Source: Candidatus Pacearchaeota archaeon (lineage in GTDB: Archaea > Nanobdellota > Nanobdellia > Pacearchaeales > GW2011-AR1). Taken from it: a DNA stretch of 11,969 nt. The translations under genes and the position numbers were made by a program. Under the pieces are notes generated by a model, which worked only from the letters and a program-made list of their open reading frames with translations, made no database searches and had not been told where the DNA came from. Below, piece by piece: positions 1 through 6,726 of the stretch. Where the stretch lies: assembly GCA_026395775.1 (NCBI GenBank), contig JAPLYA010000139.1:1-11969 (forward strand), in the 5' to 3' direction. The stretch's first letter is position 1, and every line of letters starts with the position of its first letter.

Positions 1-38
1 TTATATGCTTTAATTGTTTCTTCCTTATACTCTTCCAT
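1..38 (-). CDS. 5' end of a minus-strand gene, unknown product (partial)
   Basis: An ATG at 38 reading leftwards opens twelve codons (MEEYKEETIKAY) before the window ends. The only support is context: a TATA-like box is centred about 25 bases upstream, the same geometry as the other genes here, and no stop occurs before the edge. The peptide is too short to assign a family. It could be a chance ORF. Confidence 0.5.
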   Translation of the reverse strand, partial: MEEYKEETIKAY

Positions 39-57
39 AGGACAAATATAAATTGGG

Positions 58-68
58 CAAATATAAAC
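58..68 (-). promoter_or_regulatory. TATA box for the gene starting at 38
   Basis: Minus-strand GTTTATATTTG is centred near 63, 25 bases before the ATG at 38, which fits a leaderless archaeal promoter. A second similar box (43-52) lies too close to the ATG. Confidence 0.45.
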
Positions 69-93
69 TTATCTCCCTGAAAACTCGCTTAAA

Positions 94-861
94 TTATCTT
101 CCTAACATTTTTCTTCTATATCTTCTTTCAATAACAACTAAAATAAAAGCACAAATAACAAGCAATAAAAAAATATAAACAACAGCATTATTCTTAAAAC
201 TTGAGATCAATCCTTTTTCAGTCTTTATTCCACCGGTAATAGAACTTGGTTCAAGAAGCTTCTCATCTAATATTCCTACGACATTTCCAGAAAGAACAAC
301 ATTTTCTTTCATAATGCTTATTTTTCCATCTGAAACTCTAATATTATAATCTCCATCAGGAGCAATCAATCTAAAACTAGTTGACTCTCCAATTCCCAAA
401 GCGATGTCTTTTGTGCCAATTGTATCTCCAATAAGAATTTGAATTGTCTGAATATAATTTGTATTGCCTGTGTTAGTAATAACAAGCTTATCTCCTTGAA
501 TCTCAAATCTAGCTATTTCCTGAGTTTCAATTGAGAAAATTCTAGTTGCCTCATTGTCATTATAGCTGGCAATAATCCTCCAATACCCGCTCAATGCTTT
601 ATTCCCTAAATATACACTAGCTAGTTCATTTGAATTAACAGTGGCTTGAATCTCATTTATCTTCTCAGCATCCTGAAGAATAATTCCAACTTCAGCTTGA
701 ATTGGATTATTATCTTTATCCAGCAAAGAAACCCTAAAGCTAATATTCTCACCAGGAGAAAAACTCTCTTTAATTAAAGAAACATCAATTTTCTCCCCCT
801 GACAATAGGCAAAACTCAAGAAACTTATTATCAAGATAGCAACCAAAACACCCTTTTTCAT
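94..861 (-). CDS. Exported single-pass membrane protein with beta-rich extracellular part
   Basis: This 255-residue protein of unknown function has a signal peptide (about residues 1-20, KK then a hydrophobic run ending AYC). A beta-rich ectodomain follows. Its first part, around 25-115, has an FSPGE...VSLLDKDNNPI pattern resembling macroglobulin MG2/Ig-like modules; a second beta-rich stretch spans about 116-200. A single transmembrane helix (about 225-244) and a short basic tail (RRYRRKMLGR) put the bulk outside the cell and the C terminus in the cytoplasm. The cysteine at 20 is not in a convincing lipobox. It is divergent from the large surface protein at 1111, so the two may share a cell-envelope role (inferred). 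The ATG at 861 is favoured by a TATA box 26 bases upstream. No enzymatic motif is visible. Confidence 0.85.
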   Translation of the reverse strand: MKKGVLVAILIISFLSFAYCQGEKIDVSLIKESFSPGENISFRVSLLDKDNNPIQAEVGIILQDAEKINEIQATVNSNELASVYLGNKALSGYWRIIASYNDNEATRIFSIETQEIARFEIQGDKLVITNTGNTNYIQTIQILIGDTIGTKDIALGIGESTSFRLIAPDGDYNIRVSDGKISIMKENVVLSGNVVGILDEKLLEPSSITGGIKTEKGLISSFKNNAVVYIFLLLVICAFILVVIERRYRRKMLGR

Positions 862-882
862 TATTTCCTTAGGAATAATTCA

Positions 883-891
883 TTTATAAAA
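883..891 (-). promoter_or_regulatory. TATA box of the 255-residue exported protein
   Basis: Minus-strand TTTATAAAT is centred at 887, 26 bases before the ATG at 861. This predicts a leaderless transcript. Confidence 0.7.
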
Positions 892-917
892 TTATTGTTT
901 CACACAAATTTAAACTC

Positions 918-1040
918 AATTAGTAAAAAGAAAACTTTTTTGGTAGATGAATGGTAGGGAATTAATTGGTTTTTGACTACAATTATCTTAACTAAGAACT
1001 CAATTACCAAGTATACAAAGCGAAGCTTATTATTTACCAA
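918..1040 (+). repeat. Dispersed intergenic repeat, copy 1 (best full copy)
   Basis: This copy begins with an A-rich box (AATTAGTAAAAAGAAAACTT, 918-937). It has an internal TTGGTTT box (966-972) and ends in a 40-base core (1001-1040) that opens with CAATTACCAAGTATAC and closes with TATTTACCAA. Inside the core, AAGC-GAA-GCTT (1018-1028) can form a mini-hairpin. It sits between two divergent genes. The repeat family was recognised by comparing spacers within this window; its function is unknown. Confidence 0.65.
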
Positions 1041-1081
1041 CAAAATCAGCAGTTAGTTACTACTAATAAAAACCAAAAACA

Positions 1082-1090
1082 TTTAAAAAC
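1082..1090 (+). promoter_or_regulatory. TATA box of the large surface protein gene
   Basis: TTTAAAAAC is centred at 1086, 25 bases before the ATG at 1111, consistent with a leaderless transcript. Confidence 0.7.
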
Positions 1091-1110
1091 TTTATAATCG
1101 TAACAAAATC

Positions 1111-4100
1111 ATGAAAAGGGGGGTAATTATCTTATTATTAATTTTGCTAGCTTCATGCCTCGTTCTGGCAGCTAATTTTAAGGATTTTGATCAAGGAACA
1201 TTCTCAAACACATACTATAATGGGAGCTCTATCTTATTAAAAGGAACAAATACAACAGGAAACTTCACTTCAAGAATCTTCGACGCATCTACAATTTCTC
1301 TATGGAACAATATAAGTTTTATCTCATCAACCCCTAGTTCAGAGGAGTTTTATGCTGTTGATGCCAAAGCAAATGTTTATTTCTCCCAAAATTCAGGAGT
1401 TAGTTGGAGTTTGAAAAACTCAAGTTACACAGGATCGACTCCAGGAGGAACACAAGATATTTTCTCAGATTCTTCTAGTTTGTATATAATAAAAAGTATA
1501 CAAAAAGAAATTTATAGTTCCAGTAATTTTGGTTATTCTTGGACTCTAGTCAACAGCACTTTTTCAAATAAAGATTTATTTGCCGGAACCGCCTTCGGAA
1601 ATAGTATCTATGCCTTTGCAGGAGCAACAGGTATTTTGGTTTATAAGTCAAGTGATAAAGGAATAAGCTGGAATAGTGCAACAAGCTATAATGGAGCAAC
1701 AGCAAAAGGAGCAGCAACAAATTCTTCAGGAGCCATATTTGTTGTAGATAGTTCAAGAGCAGTTTATTCATCAATAGATTCTGCTACAACATGGACCCAA
1801 GTTAATTCAAGTTACGGAGGGGCAACAGATACCCAAGATATGTTCTCTGATAAGCTTAACAATTTGTATATACTTACTCAATCAAATAAAGAGATATGGA
1901 AATCAATTAATTCTGGAAAAAGCTGGAGCATTGTGAACAATAGTTTTGCTGGGGCACATGGAATTTTATCTGGAACAGGAGACAGCAACGGGAACATATA
2001 TGCTATAACGGGCTTATCTACTGGGGCAGTGTATAAATCTACAAATTATGGTGTTTCATGGTCGCAAGTAAATGGTTCTTACAATTCAGGAAATGGTGCT
2101 TCAAGAGGAATGATCTCAATTATTCAAAACTCAAGCTTATCATTTCAAGTTAGAAATTGCTCACAATCAGACTGCTCAGATGGAATCTGGCAAACCCCCA
2201 ACTTGAGTAATATTAATTTACTCTCAAGATACCTTCAATATCGAGTTAATTTAACAAGAGATTCAACAAGTTTAAACCCTAGTTTGAATAATGTTACTTT
2301 AGACTATACAATTCAAAATGCAGCCCCATCAATTTCAATTATTAATCCATCAAACTCAAACTATAACTCGATTCAATCTATTCTAAGCTATCATGTTTCA
2401 GATATAAACAATAATCTTCAAACCTGCAAATACTCTCTAAATCCTAGTTCAAGCAACACAACAATAATATGCGGACAAAATGTTAGCGAAATATCAAGTT
2501 TGCAAGGAAACAATATATGGCAAGTTTGGGTAAATGATACCTATGGATTGCAAGCTTCTAGCCAAGTTAGTTTCTTTGTTGATAGTATAAACCCCCAAAT
2601 AGAAATAACTTCCCCATTAAATAATGCAGATACCATAAATAATCAGCTACCAATAATTTACACAGCTTCTGATACAAATTTACAAGCTTGCAAATATTCA
2701 ATAAATGGAGCAAGCAACACAAGTACAACTTGTAACCAACCCATCTCATCAACCTGGAATCAAGGAAGCAATACAATTATAATTTATACAAATGATAGTC
2801 TAGGAAATATAAATTATTCTCAAGTTAGTTTCTTTGTTGATAGCATATCCCCATCAATAACAATAACCTCGCCCCAAAGCGGGGCAACCTATGGCACAAA
2901 CACAAGTTTAGAATTAAACTATTCAGCAAGCGACACAAACCTACAAGCTTGCTGGTGGAATATTGATAATCAAGCCAATAGCTCAATAAACTGCGGGCAG
3001 AACACAACTTTCTCTACATCCAGCGAAACCCATACAATCACCCTTTTTGCAAATGATAGTTTAGGAAATTCAGCTAGTAATCAAGTTAGCTTTGAGATAA
3101 ACATTGGAGCGCCAACAATAATCTTAAACTCGCCAGTAAATGCTTATCTTAGCAATAGCTTGATAAATTTTACATTTACAACAACAGATATAGATTTAGA
3201 TTCTTGTGAATTATGGGGGAACTGGACAGGCTGGCATTTAAATCAATCAAAAACAATTAGCTCAGGAATTCCAAACTTCTTTCTACTAAATCTAACAGAA
3301 GGAAATTATCAGTGGAATATAAAATGCAATGATAACTCAAGTCACAGTTCAATGAATGGGAATAAAAGCTTCTCTGTTGATTATACTGTTCCTCAAGTAG
3401 CTTTGACTAAGCCAGAATCAAGTTACAGCTCAAAATCTAGCATCCCAATAACCTTCACAATTTCAGATACAACAAACACAAAATGTTACTATAACTTAAG
3501 CTATCAATCATCAGGAGCAATTATCAAGCCAAATACAGAAATAATAAACTGCAGTTCAACAAGTTTCGATGTAGATTTAGACTCAAGTTACATCTTCTGG
3601 TTTTTTGCAAATGATTCTGCAGGAAACACGATTTATATTAATAAAAATTTTACAGTCTCAAGTTCTTCAGGAACAAGCAATCCTTCAACTAGCAGTGGAG
3701 GTGGCGGCTCAAGTTCTAGTTCATCAGGAACAATAAAATATTTTGACATAACAGGAGATTCGAGCATAATAGCAAATGCAGGAGAAAAAAAGAAGCTTGA
3801 GTTAAAAATAAAAAATTCAGTTAGCAATTTCATGAATGACTGCAGGATAAAATCAGATTCTTCCTGGATTGTCAGTTCAAGTACCTCATCAGATTTGAGT
3901 GCAGGGCAGAGTGGTGAGTTTATCCTAGACTTGAATATTCCTCGGGAAACACTTCCAGGATTATATAACTTAAGTCTAGCAATAAGTTGTGAAGAATCAA
4001 CACAGAACTTTACTATTTCTCTAGAAATAATGGAAAAAAAGCTCGGGCTTGTGCTAGTTGAAGCCAAGAATCTTGAAAATTCCTTGGAAATTAACTACAC

Positions 4101-4479
4101 ACTAAAAGAACTTTCAGGAAAACAACAAAAAGTAGAGCTTCAGATTATTTTGTTTAAAGGAACAGAAAAGATAGCCGAGGTTAAAGAAACTCAAACTCTA
4201 GAAATAAACGAAGAAAGAAATTTCAAAACTTCCCTTGCCTTGAATGAGTCACTATCAGGAACATTTAATCTTGTAATAAATGCAAATTCAGACCTAGCTT
4301 CAGCATTCCTGCAGGAAGAAGTTATAGTAAGCAACTCGAGAATAGGCGGTTTAGCTGTTTATCTCAGAGAAAACACGGCAAATAGTCTAGCAATAATATT
4401 CATAGTAGCAGTTTTCGGAGTTTTTGCTTTCTTCATTCTAAGAAGAATTTGGCATACAAGAAGATTAACTAGAAACTAA
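1111..4479 (+). CDS. Large modular cell-surface protein (BNR propeller, Ig-like repeats, NEW3-like domain, C-terminal anchor)
   Basis: This is a 1122-residue exported protein. In order: a signal peptide (1-20); an FDQGTFSNT...FDA segment (26-70); six BNR/Asp-box-like motifs of the S-x-[DN]-x-G-x-SW type near 92, 137, 180, 221, 265 and 310, spaced about 44 residues, suggesting a six-bladed propeller; a beta segment (340-402); five Ig-like repeats of roughly 86-95 residues (about 403-848), most with a cysteine pair and the boundary pattern VSFFVDS-xx-P; a Ser/Gly-rich linker (849-873); a NEW3/CARDB-like domain (875-975); another beta domain; one transmembrane helix (about 1092-1110) and a basic tail. 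N-x-S/T sequons are very abundant, implying heavy N-glycosylation. It is probably an adhesin or envelope component. No sialidase catalytic set was identified, so the BNR motifs are read as structural. Its last four bases overlap the convergent gene's stop codon. Confidence 0.9.
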   Translation: MKRGVIILLLILLASCLVLAANFKDFDQGTFSNTYYNGSSILLKGTNTTGNFTSRIFDASTISLWNNISFISSTPSSEEFYAVDAKANVYFSQNSGVSWSLKNSSYTGSTPGGTQDIFSDSSSLYIIKSIQKEIYSSSNFGYSWTLVNSTFSNKDLFAGTAFGNSIYAFAGATGILVYKSSDKGISWNSATSYNGATAKGAATNSSGAIFVVDSSRAVYSSIDSATTWTQVNSSYGGATDTQDMFSDKLNNLYILTQSNKEIWKSINSGKSWSIVNNSFAGAHGILSGTGDSNGNIYAITGLSTGAVYKSTNYGVSWSQVNGSYNSGNGASRGMISIIQNSSLSFQVRNCSQSDCSDGIWQTPNLSNINLLSRYLQYRVNLTRDSTSLNPSLNNVTLDYTIQNAAPSISIINPSNSNYNSIQSILSYHVSDINNNLQTCKYSLNPSSSNTTIICGQNVSEISSLQGNNIWQVWVNDTYGLQASSQVSFFVDSINPQIEITSPLNNADTINNQLPIIYTASDTNLQACKYSINGASNTSTTCNQPISSTWNQGSNTIIIYTNDSLGNINYSQVSFFVDSISPSITITSPQSGATYGTNTSLELNYSASDTNLQACWWNIDNQANSSINCGQNTTFSTSSETHTITLFANDSLGNSASNQVSFEINIGAPTIILNSPVNAYLSNSLINFTFTTTDIDLDSCELWGNWTGWHLNQSKTISSGIPNFFLLNLTEGNYQWNIKCNDNSSHSSMNGNKSFSVDYTVPQVALTKPESSYSSKSSIPITFTISDTTNTKCYYNLSYQSSGAIIKPNTEIINCSSTSFDVDLDSSYIFWFFANDSAGNTIYINKNFTVSSSSGTSNPSTSSGGGGSSSSSSGTIKYFDITGDSSIIANAGEKKKLELKIKNSVSNFMNDCRIKSDSSWIVSSSTSSDLSAGQSGEFILDLNIPRETLPGLYNLSLAISCEESTQNFTISLEIMEKKLGLVLVEAKNLENSLEINYTLKELSGKQQKVELQIILFKGTEKIAEVKETQTLEINEERNFKTSLALNESLSGTFNLVINANSDLASAFLQEEVIVSNSRIGGLAVYLRENTANSLAIIFIVAVFGVFAFFILRRIWHTRRLTRN
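2563..2843 (+). repeat. Exact 23-bp direct repeat marking Ig-module duplication
   Basis: A 23-base stretch beginning CAAGTTAGTTTCTTTG occurs identically at 2563-2585 and 2821-2843, 258 bases (86 codons) apart. A diverged third copy begins at 3082, 87 codons further on. All encode the QVSF boundary of the Ig-like repeats and show in-frame tandem duplication of the module. Confidence 0.85.
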
Positions 4480-4745
4480 AGGTGGCAATAAGCTTGAACT
4501 TGTTTATAAAATGCATTATCAGCAGCCTTTCGAGAAGATACAACAACGATAGAATCATTTATCATTGCAGCAACAAAATTATCCTCAGTTATTCCAAGCC
4601 GAGATAATTCGCCACGGGATTCTAGAGTGGATGTGTCAGAACGAACAAAATGAGGTAACCCCCCGCTTCTTACTCTGTCTCTCTCGTCAGGAGTTTTCAA
4701 TGCATTATCTGCATGAAGATGTGCTGCTTCTGAATTTTCTGACAT
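4476..4745 (-). CDS. Small hypothetical protein of atypical composition
   Basis: This is an 89-residue hydrophilic protein from ATG 4745; a GTG at 4769 would give 97 residues. No family was recognised. It has no signal peptide or membrane segment. The first half is charged and Arg/Ser/Glu-rich (ERDRVRSGG, residues 21-29). The second half (about 50-82) looks like a small alpha/beta fold with a hydrophobic strand (DSIVVVSSRKAADNAF). Arginine is favoured over lysine and the G+C looks higher than in neighbouring genes, which may mean recent acquisition. ATG 4745 is preferred because GAGG lies about 11 bases upstream; spacing from the TATA-like boxes is not the usual 25. The stop overlaps the end of the convergent surface-protein gene by four bases. 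A 103-codon plus-strand frame opposite this gene looks less protein-like. Confidence 0.6.
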   Translation of the reverse strand: MSENSEAAHLHADNALKTPDERDRVRSGGLPHFVRSDTSTLESRGELSRLGITEDNFVAAMINDSIVVVSSRKAADNAFYKQVQAYCHL

Positions 4746-4770
4746 TTTGCTGGATTCCTCAAAAAACACA

Positions 4771-4790
4771 TTTTAAACTACTTTTTAAAC
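4771..4790 (-). promoter_or_regulatory. Two TATA-like boxes upstream of the small hypothetical gene
   Basis: Minus-strand GTTTAAAAAG (4781-4790) and GTTTAAAAT (4770-4778) lie upstream of ATG 4745. The first would start transcription near 4760, just at the GAGG ribosome-binding-like sequence. The second would leave only a few leader bases. The choice cannot be made from sequence. Confidence 0.4.
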
Positions 4791-4812
4791 TTTATTGTTC
4801 TCTAGGGTATAA

Positions 4813-4869
4813 TTCTCGCTCTGATGAGCTCGAGAAATTTAAGCTCAATCTCCTCAGAGTTCGGAGATT
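4813..4869. other. Pair of hairpins in the spacer upstream of the small hypothetical gene
   Basis: Hairpin 1 pairs TTCTCG+CTC (4813-4821) with GAG+CGAGAA (4826-4828, 4831-4836) around loop TGAT, with a two-base CT bulge. Hairpin 2 pairs AATCTCC (4847-4853) with GGAGATT (4863-4869) around a nine-base loop. The stretch is more GC-rich than the adjoining spacer. It may be a small RNA, or a regulatory DNA or RNA structure; there is no match to a known RNA class. Confidence 0.4.
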
Positions 4870-4882
4870 TCGCTAAAAAATA

Positions 4883-4989
4883 AATTAGTAAAAGAAAACT
4901 TATTCGCCGCAGGAAAAATTGTGTTGGTTTAGTGAAATAAATGCTTGCACAATTATCAAGTATACTGAAACGAAGTTAGTATTTACCAA
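4883..4989 (+). repeat. Dispersed intergenic repeat, copy 2
   Basis: The A-rich box AATTAGTAAAAGAAAACTT (4883-4901), a TTGGTTT box (4924-4930) and a 40-base core (4950-4989) opening CAATTATCAAGTATAC and closing TATTTACCAA are all present. The mini-hairpin here is AAC-GAA-GTT (4969-4977), a different stem around the same GAA loop as copy 1. The copy ends five bases before the AMMECR1 gene's stop codon. Confidence 0.65.
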
Positions 4990-4994
4990 TAAAA

Positions 4995-5540
4995 TTAATC
5001 TTCGCTAAATATCTGGCAAGAAAACTTCTTTATCTTGAAGTTTTTACTTTGCCAGTTATCTCTAGGCAAGCCCGCTTTATTACATAAAGCTTCTAAAAAT
5101 TGAATCCTAGTCATCTTATATTCAGTTGCAACCTGAGGCAACAACAGCCCAGCATATCCAAGATAATTGCAAATTAATCCATCTCTCCCAACTTTAATCT
5201 CAGAAATATCATTAACATCTTCCGGGATAGTTAAAATTGAAATCTCTATTTTAATGTCTTTTAATTCTTCTTCTTTGACAGAAGGAAACCTGGGGTCAGA
5301 AAAAGCAGAAGATTTTGCAGCTTCATATATGGCTTGAGTTATGGCTTTTTCAGGATAAGGAATACCAATACAACCCCTTAATTTTTTATTCCTAGTTAAT
5401 GTTACAAATACCCCCCTAGCTTGCTTAAATTGTTTCCTTTCAGGAATTTCGGGTTTTATACTTGAAAACTCTTCCTCTATGCTCGCCCTAGCTAGTTTAA
5501 GCAATTTTTCCCCATCTTCCTTGCTATATTCTCCAAACAT
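4995..5540 (-). CDS. AMMECR1-domain protein
   Basis: This 181-residue protein carries the hallmarks of the AMMECR1 family: LRGCIG (54-59), the SAFSDPRFPSV segment (78-88, family pattern DPRF), strands around KIEISIL (97-103) and GLLLPQVATEY (131-141). Length fits stand-alone archaeal members. The family is conserved across archaea and eukaryotes and is named after a human gene deleted in Alport syndrome with intellectual disability. Its biochemical function is not settled; in some genomes it is fused or clustered with Memo and radical-SAM domains, but neither is present here. It is cytoplasmic, with no signal peptide or membrane segment. ATG 5540 is supported by a TATA box 25 bases upstream, so it is probably transcribed alone as a leaderless mRNA. 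Confidence 0.93.
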   Translation of the reverse strand: MFGEYSKEDGEKLLKLARASIEEEFSSIKPEIPERKQFKQARGVFVTLTRNKKLRGCIGIPYPEKAITQAIYEAAKSSAFSDPRFPSVKEEELKDIKIEISILTIPEDVNDISEIKVGRDGLICNYLGYAGLLLPQVATEYKMTRIQFLEALCNKAGLPRDNWQSKNFKIKKFSCQIFSED

Positions 5541-5560
5541 GAAATACTAGAGTGTTAGTA

Positions 5561-5570
5561 ATTAATAAAC
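5561..5570 (-). promoter_or_regulatory. TATA box of the AMMECR1 gene
   Basis: Minus-strand GTTTATTAAT is centred near 5565, 25 bases before ATG 5540. Confidence 0.6.
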
Positions 5571-5594
5571 TTATTTGAGACTTAAGCTTGAAAC

Positions 5595-5640
5595 CAATTA
5601 GAAATCAACAAAACGAAGCGAGTAATTATCTCATTATTTA
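5595..5640 (+). repeat. Possible degenerate copy of the dispersed repeat core (copy 3)
   Basis: CAATTAGAAATCAACAAAAC followed by GAAGCGAGTAATTATC resembles the repeat core (CAATTA, ACAAAACGAAG, TTATT). It lacks the GTATAC centre and clear TTACCAA boxes, so membership in the family is weak. Confidence 0.3.
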
Positions 5641-5653
5641 GCTTCATCAAAAA

Positions 5654-5923
5654 CTATTTAGTTTTTGAGGTCCTAAAATTCTCAACCAACTTATCAGCTT
5701 CTTTCTCAATTTGTTCAGCTGCATCAGCCAGGGCTTTCTTGACTGTCTTGCCCTCTGTCATTATTTTTAGAACAGGATTCTTGCTTGGATGCTCTCTTTT
5801 CCAAGCTACAAAGCTAACATTCTCGTCTTTACCAAGATAAACTCTCAAAACTTCAATTATGGTTGCATTATCAAACTCTATCTCAGCTTCATTTTTCTCA
5901 TCTTTAATATACTTAATTTTCAT
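5654..5923 (-). CDS. rpoL: DNA-directed RNA polymerase subunit L
   Basis: This 89-residue subunit is the archaeal counterpart of eukaryotic Rpb11/AC19. It dimerises with RpoD (Rpb3-like) to form the platform that nucleates RNA polymerase assembly, equivalent to the bacterial alpha dimer. Visible hallmarks are an N-terminal strand and helix (AEIEFDNATIIEVLRVYL), then VSFVAWKREHPSKNPVLKIMT, where the HP motif and following strand are typical of the L/Rpb11 family, then a charged C-terminal helix (residues about 61-80). The length is normal. In-frame upstream starts exist (ATG 5929, TTG 5932), but the TATA box centred 25 bases before 5923 makes MKIKYIKDEK the most likely N terminus. The gene stands alone between two repeat-bearing spacers. 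Confidence 0.93.
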   Translation of the reverse strand: MKIKYIKDEKNEAEIEFDNATIIEVLRVYLGKDENVSFVAWKREHPSKNPVLKIMTEGKTVKKALADAAEQIEKEADKLVENFRTSKTK

Positions 5924-5943
5924 AAACATCAAACCAAAAATGT

Positions 5944-5952
5944 GTTTTTAAA
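5944..5952 (-). promoter_or_regulatory. TATA box of rpoL
   Basis: Minus-strand TTTAAAAAC is centred at 5948. The 25-base distance selects ATG 5923 over the two in-frame starts just upstream. Confidence 0.65.
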
Positions 5953-5991
5953 CCTTGCTGTTGCTGGTTTTCTGTATAAAAAGGTTTAAAA

Positions 5992-6061
5992 AATTAGTTA
6001 CTTCAATTAATCAAACAAATCACAATTACTAAGTATACAAAAATAGTTTTATTTTTACCAA
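5992..6061 (+). repeat. Dispersed intergenic repeat, copy 4 (shortened)
   Basis: A 39-base core (6023-6061) opens CAATTACTAAGTATAC and closes TTTTTACCAA. Its central hairpin is A/T-only (AAAA-ATAG-TTTT, 6039-6050). Upstream only a stub of the A-rich box remains (AATTAGTTA, 5992-6000). It lies between the divergent rpoL gene and the 62-residue membrane protein gene. Confidence 0.6.
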
Positions 6062-6080
6062 TAAATTTCAAAAATAGCAA

Positions 6081-6089
6081 AATATATAA
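6081..6089 (+). promoter_or_regulatory. TATA box of the small membrane protein gene
   Basis: AATATATAA is centred near 6086, 26 bases before ATG 6112. This argues for the start at 6112 rather than an in-frame upstream ATA codon at 6094. Confidence 0.6.
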
Positions 6090-6111
6090 CCCCTTGATTT
6101 CTAGATTAATT

Positions 6112-6300
6112 ATGAAAACCTGGCAAAAAGAGCTTATCAAAATGTTCAGCATAATTCTCGGGGTTTTATTCATAATCTTCGGGATAGTTGGTTTATTTAC
6201 CCCCCTCATCCCAGGAACCCTAATTATTCTAGCAGGTCTAGTCCTTCTAGGCTTCCACCCAATTTATTATTTAATTAAGAATAGAAAGAAGAAAAATTAA
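6112..6300 (+). CDS. Small two-helix membrane protein, PGPGW/DUF454-like
   Basis: This is a 62-residue protein from ATG 6112. A basic N terminus (MKTWQKELIK) precedes a hydrophobic helix (about 11-29), a short turn TPLIPGT (30-36), a second hydrophobic segment (37-55) and a lysine-rich tail (KNRKKKN). The pattern GIVGLFTPLIPGTLIILAGL resembles the Pfam PGPGW and DUF454 (YbaN) groups of small membrane proteins, whose glycine/proline turn joins two helices; assignment to either is by resemblance only. No function is established for these groups. The gene is divergent from rpoL and convergent with the DUF2283 gene, and appears monocistronic. Confidence 0.8.
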   Translation: MKTWQKELIKMFSIILGVLFIIFGIVGLFTPLIPGTLIILAGLVLLGFHPIYYLIKNRKKKN

Positions 6301-6321
6301 AAGAAGGTGTTGAAGCTTATA

Positions 6322-6347
6322 AGGGGAAAAAGCCTAAATAAACCCCT
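6322..6347. terminator. Possible bidirectional terminator between convergent genes
   Basis: AGGGG (6322-6326) can pair with CCCCT (6343-6347) across a 16-base loop between the convergent membrane-protein and DUF2283 genes. On the minus strand a T5 run follows the DUF2283 stop (complement of 6327-6331). Archaeal termination relies mainly on T tracts, so the hairpin may be incidental. Confidence 0.35.
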
Positions 6348-6726
6348 AAGCACAGCTAACAATCAAGGGGCTTTTATACTCGCTTTTTCTTAACAAAGGC
6401 ATTGGCTGTCTTATTTCCTTGCCATTTGCCTTAAATAACAGAAGGATATACCAATTGTTTCTAAATTCCTTGCATTCCAAATGAACTTCTTCCAGTTTCT
6501 CAAGAAAATCTCTGTCAATTTGCTCATTTAAAGTATTAAAAAATTCTGCTGCATCAAAAATTTCCAATCCGACAATCCCATTATCCTTATCAATGTCTAT
6601 AACTAAATTTTCTGAAAATTCTATACTCTCCTCAGGAGAGCTATTGCTATAAATTGATAAAATATCATCTTCTATGCTGTAATTAAAGTTAAATTTATTT
6701 TCCATATTATTCTTAGATTGTTTCAT
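6346..6726 (-). CDS. DUF2283 protein, putative antitoxin partner
   Basis: This 126-residue protein has a DUF2283 domain at about residues 12-62. The family signature is clear: YSIEDDILSIYSNSSPEESIE, then NLVIDIDKDNGIVGLEIFDAAEFF, matching the pattern Y-x-x-x-x-D-x-L-x-I...EE-x-I...V-D-x-D...IVG-x-E-I-x-x-A. The C-terminal half (63-126) is longer than a minimal DUF2283 protein and includes two strands (WYILLLFKANG). Its ATG overlaps the stop of the preceding toxin-like gene by four bases (ATGA, 6723-6726), so translation is probably coupled. DUF2283 genes are often found beside DUF4258/RelE-like genes in toxin-antitoxin-like pairs; the antitoxin role here is inferred from that context. An in-frame internal ATG (MENKFNFNY) is an alternative start. 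Confidence 0.82.
   Translation of the reverse strand: MKQSKNNMENKFNFNYSIEDDILSIYSNSSPEESIEFSENLVIDIDKDNGIVGLEIFDAAEFFNTLNEQIDRDFLEKLEEVHLECKEFRNNWYILLLFKANGKEIRQPMPLLRKSEYKSPLIVSCA

Noticed and set aside
94..861. Lipoprotein signal (FAYC at residues 17-20)
   Set aside because: The residues before Cys20 do not fit a lipobox, and a C-terminal transmembrane helix already anchors the protein.
1550..3007. Minus-strand open frames opposite the surface-protein gene
   Set aside because: Their Leu/Tyr/Cys-rich products reflect the Ser/Asn/Gln-rich codons of the real gene on the other strand.
4821..4838. CTGATGAG...GAGAAA resembling the core of a hammerhead ribozyme
   Set aside because: The six bases between CTGATGA and GAGAAA cannot form a stem II with a loop, and no matching stems I and III with a cleavage triplet were found.
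4811..4873. tRNA-like arms (TCTCG/CGAGA and GTTCGGAGAT)
   Set aside because: There is no acceptor stem, the T-loop lacks the conserved A58, and the anticodon loop would be too large.
4565..4876. Plus-strand 103-codon open frame
   Set aside because: It lies opposite the minus-strand small gene, runs through the hairpin region, has no TATA box at the usual spacing, and its product is Leu/Phe/Cys-rich and unlike a folded protein.
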